Shown here one piece after another: positions 60,426-64,000 of a DNA stretch of 64,000 nucleotides. Every line of letters begins with the position of its first letter. Positions within the stretch are counted from its first letter, which is position 1. The DNA comes from JALZCH01 sp036387315 (GTDB lineage: Bacteria > Acidobacteriota > Blastocatellia > Pyrinomonadales > Pyrinomonadaceae). Location of the stretch: positions 12,685-76,684 of the forward strand of contig DASVTY010000165.1 in the NCBI GenBank assembly GCA_036387315.1, given 5' to 3'. The position numbers and the translations under genes are program-made. The notes under the pieces are model-generated. The model did not search any database. It had not been told where the DNA came from and was given only the letters and a program-made list of their open reading frames with translations.

Positions 60426-61189
60426 ACAGACTCGAACGGCTTTTCGCCCAAAACAAAAAGATTTTCTCAGTTTTCGTGACCGCCGGTTTTCCAACCCTTG
60501 AAGCGACAGTTCCGATTGTCGAAACTCTCGCGGCAAGCGGAGTTGATTTAATCGAGCTTGGAATTCCGTTTTCCGATTCAATCGCCGACGGCGCGACGAT
60601 TCAGCACGCCAACGAAATCGCTTTGCGAAACGGCGCATCGCTCAATTGGACGCTCGAAGCTTTGCGTGAAATTCGGGCAAAAGTTGAAATCCCGATTATC
60701 TTGATGGGCAGCCTCAATCCGGTGATGCAATATGGCGTTGAACGGTTTTGTCAGGATGCCCGCGTGGCGGGCGCGGACGGCGTGATTTTGCCGGATTTGC
60801 CGCTCGAATTTTATCTCAAAAATTATCGTGAGTTATTTGAGCAAAACGATTTGGCAAACATTTTTCTCATCACCGAAAACACGCCCGAAGCGAGAATCAG
60901 AGAAATTGACGCTTGCAGCAAGAGCTTCGTTTATGCGGTTTCGATGGCGGGCGTGACGGGAAAGAATTTACAGTTTGACGAGAACAGAAAATCGTATTTA
61001 GAGCGTCTTGCTGCAATGGATTTGCGTTCGCCTTTAATGGTCGGATTCGGCATCGAAACAAGAGAGCATTTTCAAGAGGTAACGAAATTTGCTGCGGGCG
61101 CGATTGTCGGCAGCGCGTATTTAAGAGCAATCGAAAACGCTGCCGATGCGCGACAGGCGACAGCCGAATTTGTTGCCAAAATTATTTGA
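60422..61189 (+). CDS. trpA: Tryptophan synthase alpha chain
   Basis: 255 aa from ATG 60422. Catalytic Glu in LIELGIPFSDSIADGATIQ and Asp in GADGVILPDLPLE; AVSMAGVTG; MVGFGIETREH. Upstream frame to 60356 is out of trpB coding sense and rejected. The DAHP synthase starts 12 bases after the stop. Confidence 0.96.
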   Translation: MNRLERLFAQNKKIFSVFVTAGFPTLEATVPIVETLAASGVDLIELGIPFSDSIADGATIQHANEIALRNGASLNWTLEALREIRAKVEIPIILMGSLNPVMQYGVERFCQDARVAGADGVILPDLPLEFYLKNYRELFEQNDLANIFLITENTPEARIREIDACSKSFVYAVSMAGVTGKNLQFDENRKSYLERLAAMDLRSPLMVGFGIETREHFQEVTKFAAGAIVGSAYLRAIENAADARQATAEFVAKII

Positions 61190-61201
61190 TTTGAGGTTTT
61201 T

Positions 61202-62212
61202 ATGATTATTCAATGCGCCGAAAATATAGAGCAGAATGAGTTGGCAATTCTGCGCGAGGAGATTAAAAGTTTTGGTTTGAAAGTTACCGAAGTCGCAACG
61301 CAGGTCGGGCGATATTTGATTGCTTTGGGCAGTTACGATGTTGATATTCGTCGGATTGGCGGTTTGAAAGGCGTCAAAGACGTACATCGCGTTTCGGATG
61401 CTTACAAGCTGGTTTCGCGCAAATGGAAAGTTTCGTCAACCGTAATTGATTTGGGCGATGGAGTAAAAATAGGCGATGGCAATTTCGCTTTTATGTTCGG
61501 ACCTTGCTCGCTCGAAAGCGCCTCCCAAATCGAAAGCGTTGTTGGTTTTTTAAATAAAAACGGCGTTCGGATTATGCGCGGCGGCGCTTTTAAACCGCGC
61601 TCGTCGCCTTACGCTTTTCGCGGGCTTGGCATCGAAGGCTTGAAAATGTTTTCCGAAATCGCCAGACCGCACGGCATCAAGCTGACGACCGAAGTTATGG
61701 ACGCCGCGCAAATTGAAGCAATGTATCCTTATGTTGATGTTTATCAGGTCGGAACTCGTAACGCGCAGAATTTTACGCTTCTCGATGAGCTTGGAAAAAT
61801 TGACAAACCAGTGCTTCTCAAACGCGCGATGTCCGGCACAATCGAGGAATTGCTGCAAGCCGCCGAATATATTTTTATGAATGGGAATGAGCGAATTCTG
61901 CTTTGCGAGCGCGGCATCCGCACGTATGAAAAAGCGTATCGCAACACTTTGGACATCAATGCGATTCCGGTTTTAAAAGAAAAAACGCATTTGCCCGTAA
62001 TCGTTGATCCGTCGCACGGCATCGGCGTCCGCCGCCACGTCGAGGCGATTGCGCTCGCCGGTTTAGTCGCAGGCGCGGACGGCGCAATCATCGAAATTCA
62101 CGAAACACCCGAAAAAGCGGCTTCAGATGCGGCTCAAACTTTAAATTTCGGCGAAACCGAAAAGCTCTTGAAAAAAGCAAAAGCCATTAGCGCCGCGATA
62201 AAATCTGTTTGA
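61202..62212 (+). CDS. aroF: 3-deoxy-7-phosphoheptulonate synthase (AroA-I-beta type)
   Basis: First step of the shikimate pathway. 336 aa with an N-terminal ferredoxin-like/ACT-type regulatory domain (residues 1-70: VGRYLIALGSYDVDIRRI) and catalytic barrel: FAFMFGPCSLES, MRGGAFKPRSSPYAFRGLG, VGTRNAQNFTLL, VIVDPSHGIGVR. Placed at the end of the trp operon, so chorismate supply is coupled to Trp synthesis. SD GAGG at 61194. Confidence 0.94.
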   Translation: MIIQCAENIEQNELAILREEIKSFGLKVTEVATQVGRYLIALGSYDVDIRRIGGLKGVKDVHRVSDAYKLVSRKWKVSSTVIDLGDGVKIGDGNFAFMFGPCSLESASQIESVVGFLNKNGVRIMRGGAFKPRSSPYAFRGLGIEGLKMFSEIARPHGIKLTTEVMDAAQIEAMYPYVDVYQVGTRNAQNFTLLDELGKIDKPVLLKRAMSGTIEELLQAAEYIFMNGNERILLCERGIRTYEKAYRNTLDINAIPVLKEKTHLPVIVDPSHGIGVRRHVEAIALAGLVAGADGAIIEIHETPEKAASDAAQTLNFGETEKLLKKAKAISAAIKSV

Positions 62213-62240
62213 GACATACGTTTGAGCTGAAGATTAAACG

Positions 62241-62675
62241 ATGAGAAATACGTATCAAAGCGATAAAGCAATTGTTCTTTTCGACGGCGTGTGCAATTTT
62301 TGCAACGGCACGGTCAATTTTATTATTCGCCGCGACCGAAAAGATAATTTTCGTTTTGCCGCGCTGCAATCGGAAATCGGGCAGAAGCTTTTGCGCCAAT
62401 ACGATTTAAATGCGCCGGGCATTGATTCTGTCATTTTAATCGAAAACGGGAAAGCTTTTACGCATTCGACCGCCGCTGTGAAAATCGCCCGACAACTCGG
62501 CGGAGCCTGGCAAATTTTTTCGATTTTTCAATTTGTGCCGCAACGGGCGAGAGATTTCTTTTATCGCCTTTTCGCCCGCAATCGCTATCGTTTGTTCGGC
62601 AAAAAGGACGTTTGTATGATGCCGACGCCGGATATAAAAGCGCGGTTTTTAAGCGAAAAGGCTGAAATTAACTAG
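62241..62675 (+). CDS. DCC-family thiol-disulfide oxidoreductase-like protein (DUF393)
   Basis: 144 aa. Hallmark DGVCNFCNGTVNFIIRRD near the N-terminus (the DxxCxxC motif), then FAALQSEIGQKLL and RDFFYRLFARNRYRLFGKKD. Thioredoxin-like fold is proposed for the family; partner unknown. Only 28 bases after the DAHP synthase stop, so it may be the last gene of the trp transcript. Confidence 0.9.
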   Translation: MRNTYQSDKAIVLFDGVCNFCNGTVNFIIRRDRKDNFRFAALQSEIGQKLLRQYDLNAPGIDSVILIENGKAFTHSTAAVKIARQLGGAWQIFSIFQFVPQRARDFFYRLFARNRYRLFGKKDVCMMPTPDIKARFLSEKAEIN

Positions 62676-62679
62676 AAGC

Positions 62680-62768
62680 CGTCTCAAAAATCGGATTCGG
62701 ATCTTCCGAGTCCCGACTTTAGTCGGCTAAAGTCGGGACTCAGAACGATTGATACTGTTTTTGGGACG
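62680..62768. terminator. Composite bidirectional terminator-like hairpin
   Basis: A perfect 15-base stem (62708-62722 / 62727-62741) with tetraloop TCGG sits inside an outer stem CGTCTCAAAAA / TTTTTGGGACG (62680-62690 / 62758-62768, one mismatch). Lies between convergent genes and can be formed by either transcript. Confidence 0.75.
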
Positions 62769-62775
62769 TTTTGTT

Positions 62776-64000
62776 TTACTGCTTTAACTTGAAATTGTTC
62801 GGCACAAATTCGAGCGCGACTATTTCTCCTGCGGCTTTTGCTTTGGCGTCAGTTGCGGTTTTGTAAGTGGCGACGACGAAATTTTCCGGTTTGCGCGCGC
62901 CGCAGTTGATTTGCCCGCCGTTCATTTCGGGCGTGAAAGCCATCAGCAACAAGCCTTGTGCCGCGCCGAGACGCAGTTTTAACGTCTGATTGTCGGCGCG
63001 CACGACAAAGGCTTGACCTTTCGAGTCGCATTCAATCTCGGTCAAATGACCCAAAACGCGCGTTTCTCCGGCTTGCGGTTTTCTGAGAGCCTGATTGATG
63101 GCTTGATTCATCGCTTCTTCCGGCGTCGTCGCTTCTGATTGTTCGACGACCATCACATTATCGCCGCGCTCTTTCAAGGCTTTGATATGCGCCGTTTGTT
63201 CAGCCATCGAGTTTATTTGACCTAAAATCGCTTGCGAACCCGAACGCAATTCCGGTTCGACGGCTGTTGCCGCGATTTTTTCGGCAATCTTTCTGGCATC
63301 GTCAAATTTTTCCTGACGCGCGTAAATCTGCGCCAGATCGAGCGCAAACCATTGATTTCCCGGTTCGTATTGCAGAGCGCGTTTGAGCAGCGTTATTCCT
63401 TCGTCAAGATTTTCGTTGTTGACCAGATTAACGAAAGCCGCCAAACGATATGATTCGGCAAAATCCGGTTTGAGCTTAATCGCCTGAACCAGAGAGCTGC
63501 GAATCTTTTCAGCCGCGCCGGATTCGTAACGCGAGACATAACCGTTTTCGCCGCCCATCGGCTCGCGGCTCAAAACATATCCGTAATAATAATGCGCCAG
63601 ATAATTGTTGGCGTTGAGCGCAACGGCTTTTTCCAAATGCTTTTTGGCTTCGGGGAATTTTTTCTGCCGCATTCTGGTCATTCCCATCGAAGCGTGCGCC
63701 ATCGCCAATTTGTCATCGGCGGCAATCGCCTGCTGCAATCTCGCGGCGGCATCATCCAAACGATGAGTGTGCAGCAGCAAATCGCCGAGAAAAGCGCTGG
63801 CTTCCGCGTCGGAAATCGCTGCGGATTTGATTTCGGCGTCAAACGTCAGCTTTTCTTTAAAGGTGATGGTTTCGTAATTGAAAGAACGCCGCCCGACATA
63901 ATCGCGCAATTCTTTTTCCATCGTTTGATAATCGGTTTGAAACGCTTCCTGAAAAGCCTCGCGCGGCGTTTTGTTCGCTTGCAGCAAACCGATAAATTTG
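62776..64000 (-). CDS. TPR-repeat protein (partial, 5' end outside window)
   Basis: At least 407 residues are in the window; the frame is open to base 64000, and no ATG start is visible. N-terminal visible part (FQEAFQTDYQTMEKELRDYVG) resembles the end of a secreted peptidase-like/DUF1570 domain. Then about five TPR units (HTHRLDDAAARLQQAIAAD; KKFPEAKKHLEKAVALN; NLDEGITLLKRALQYEPGN) and a C-terminal beta domain (VLGHLTEIECDSKGQAFVVR). Probably periplasmic scaffold. Function unknown. Confidence 0.75.
   Translation of the reverse strand, partial: KFIGLLQANKTPREAFQEAFQTDYQTMEKELRDYVGRRSFNYETITFKEKLTFDAEIKSAAISDAEASAFLGDLLLHTHRLDDAAARLQQAIAADDKLAMAHASMGMTRMRQKKFPEAKKHLEKAVALNANNYLAHYYYGYVLSREPMGGENGYVSRYESGAAEKIRSSLVQAIKLKPDFAESYRLAAFVNLVNNENLDEGITLLKRALQYEPGNQWFALDLAQIYARQEKFDDARKIAEKIAATAVEPELRSGSQAILGQINSMAEQTAHIKALKERGDNVMVVEQSEATTPEEAMNQAINQALRKPQAGETRVLGHLTEIECDSKGQAFVVRADNQTLKLRLGAAQGLLLMAFTPEMNGGQINCGARKPENFVVATYKTATDAKAKAAGEIVALEFVPNNFKLKQ

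Noticed and set aside
1..64000. tRNA genes, rRNA, insertion sequences or prophage
   Set aside because: No T-loop motif with matching acceptor ends, no transposase or phage genes, and no long direct repeats were found by eye; a tRNA search program would be decisive.

Overview
The window reads as a chromosomal segment of an Acidobacteriota bacterium, most likely class Blastocatellia (Pyrinomonadaceae-like). This is an inference from gene order, moderate GC, a preference for AAA/GAA/ATT codons, and many secreted peptidases and amidohydrolases. No rRNA, tRNA, CRISPR array, phage or insertion sequence was found.

Region by region. 0-5.6 kb is the end of the spc operon plus the alpha operon (secY tail, adk, map, infA, rpmJ, rpsM, rpsK, rpsD, rpoA, rplQ). 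5.7-7.8 kb holds accB-accC, facing folC and accD (7.8-10.0 kb, minus). 10.1-13.2 kb looks accessory: an internally deleted phosphodiesterase pseudogene, then a DUF305 protein and an LVIVD-repeat protein with different codon use. 13.4-18.6 kb carries asnS, a long intergenic stretch with two terminator-ended segments, a small ORF, a cohesin-like lipoprotein and an AmgK/MurU-like pair. 18.9-21.9 kb is hemA-hemC-hemD. 22-36.4 kb is rich in exported enzymes: an NlpC/P60-like protein, DUF885, an amidase, an M24 aminopeptidase, a beta-helix/dockerin/cohesin protein, an ABC permease, an FHA-trypsin membrane protease and a subtilase. 36.9-49.1 kb contains a GGDEF-EAL protein, DUF480, a radical SAM protein, DUF423, an M14 carboxypeptidase, a winged-helix/nuclease-like protein, Uma2 and mutS. 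49.1-53.7 kb holds three tandem amidohydrolase paralogues, two of them without the metal ligands. 54.4-62.2 kb is a complete tryptophan operon, trpE-G-D-C-F-B-A plus a DAHP synthase. The window closes with a DCC-family protein and a TPR protein that runs off the edge.

Two signals stand out. First, upstream of trpE there is a near-consensus promoter, then a short leader ORF ending in Phe-Trp-Trp-Ala-stop whose Trp codons lie in the 5' arm of a small hairpin followed by a T-run. This is the layout of ribosome-mediated trp attenuation. Second, about fifteen loci carry arrays of a 7- or 8-base unit, usually about four copies, mostly folded back as long inverted repeats. The unit differs from locus to locus. 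The arms sit directly against start codons in the alpha, acc and trp operons, and in places they encode protein: the C-termini of TrpE and TrpD, the signal peptide of one amidohydrolase, and an in-frame insertion in the MurU-like protein.
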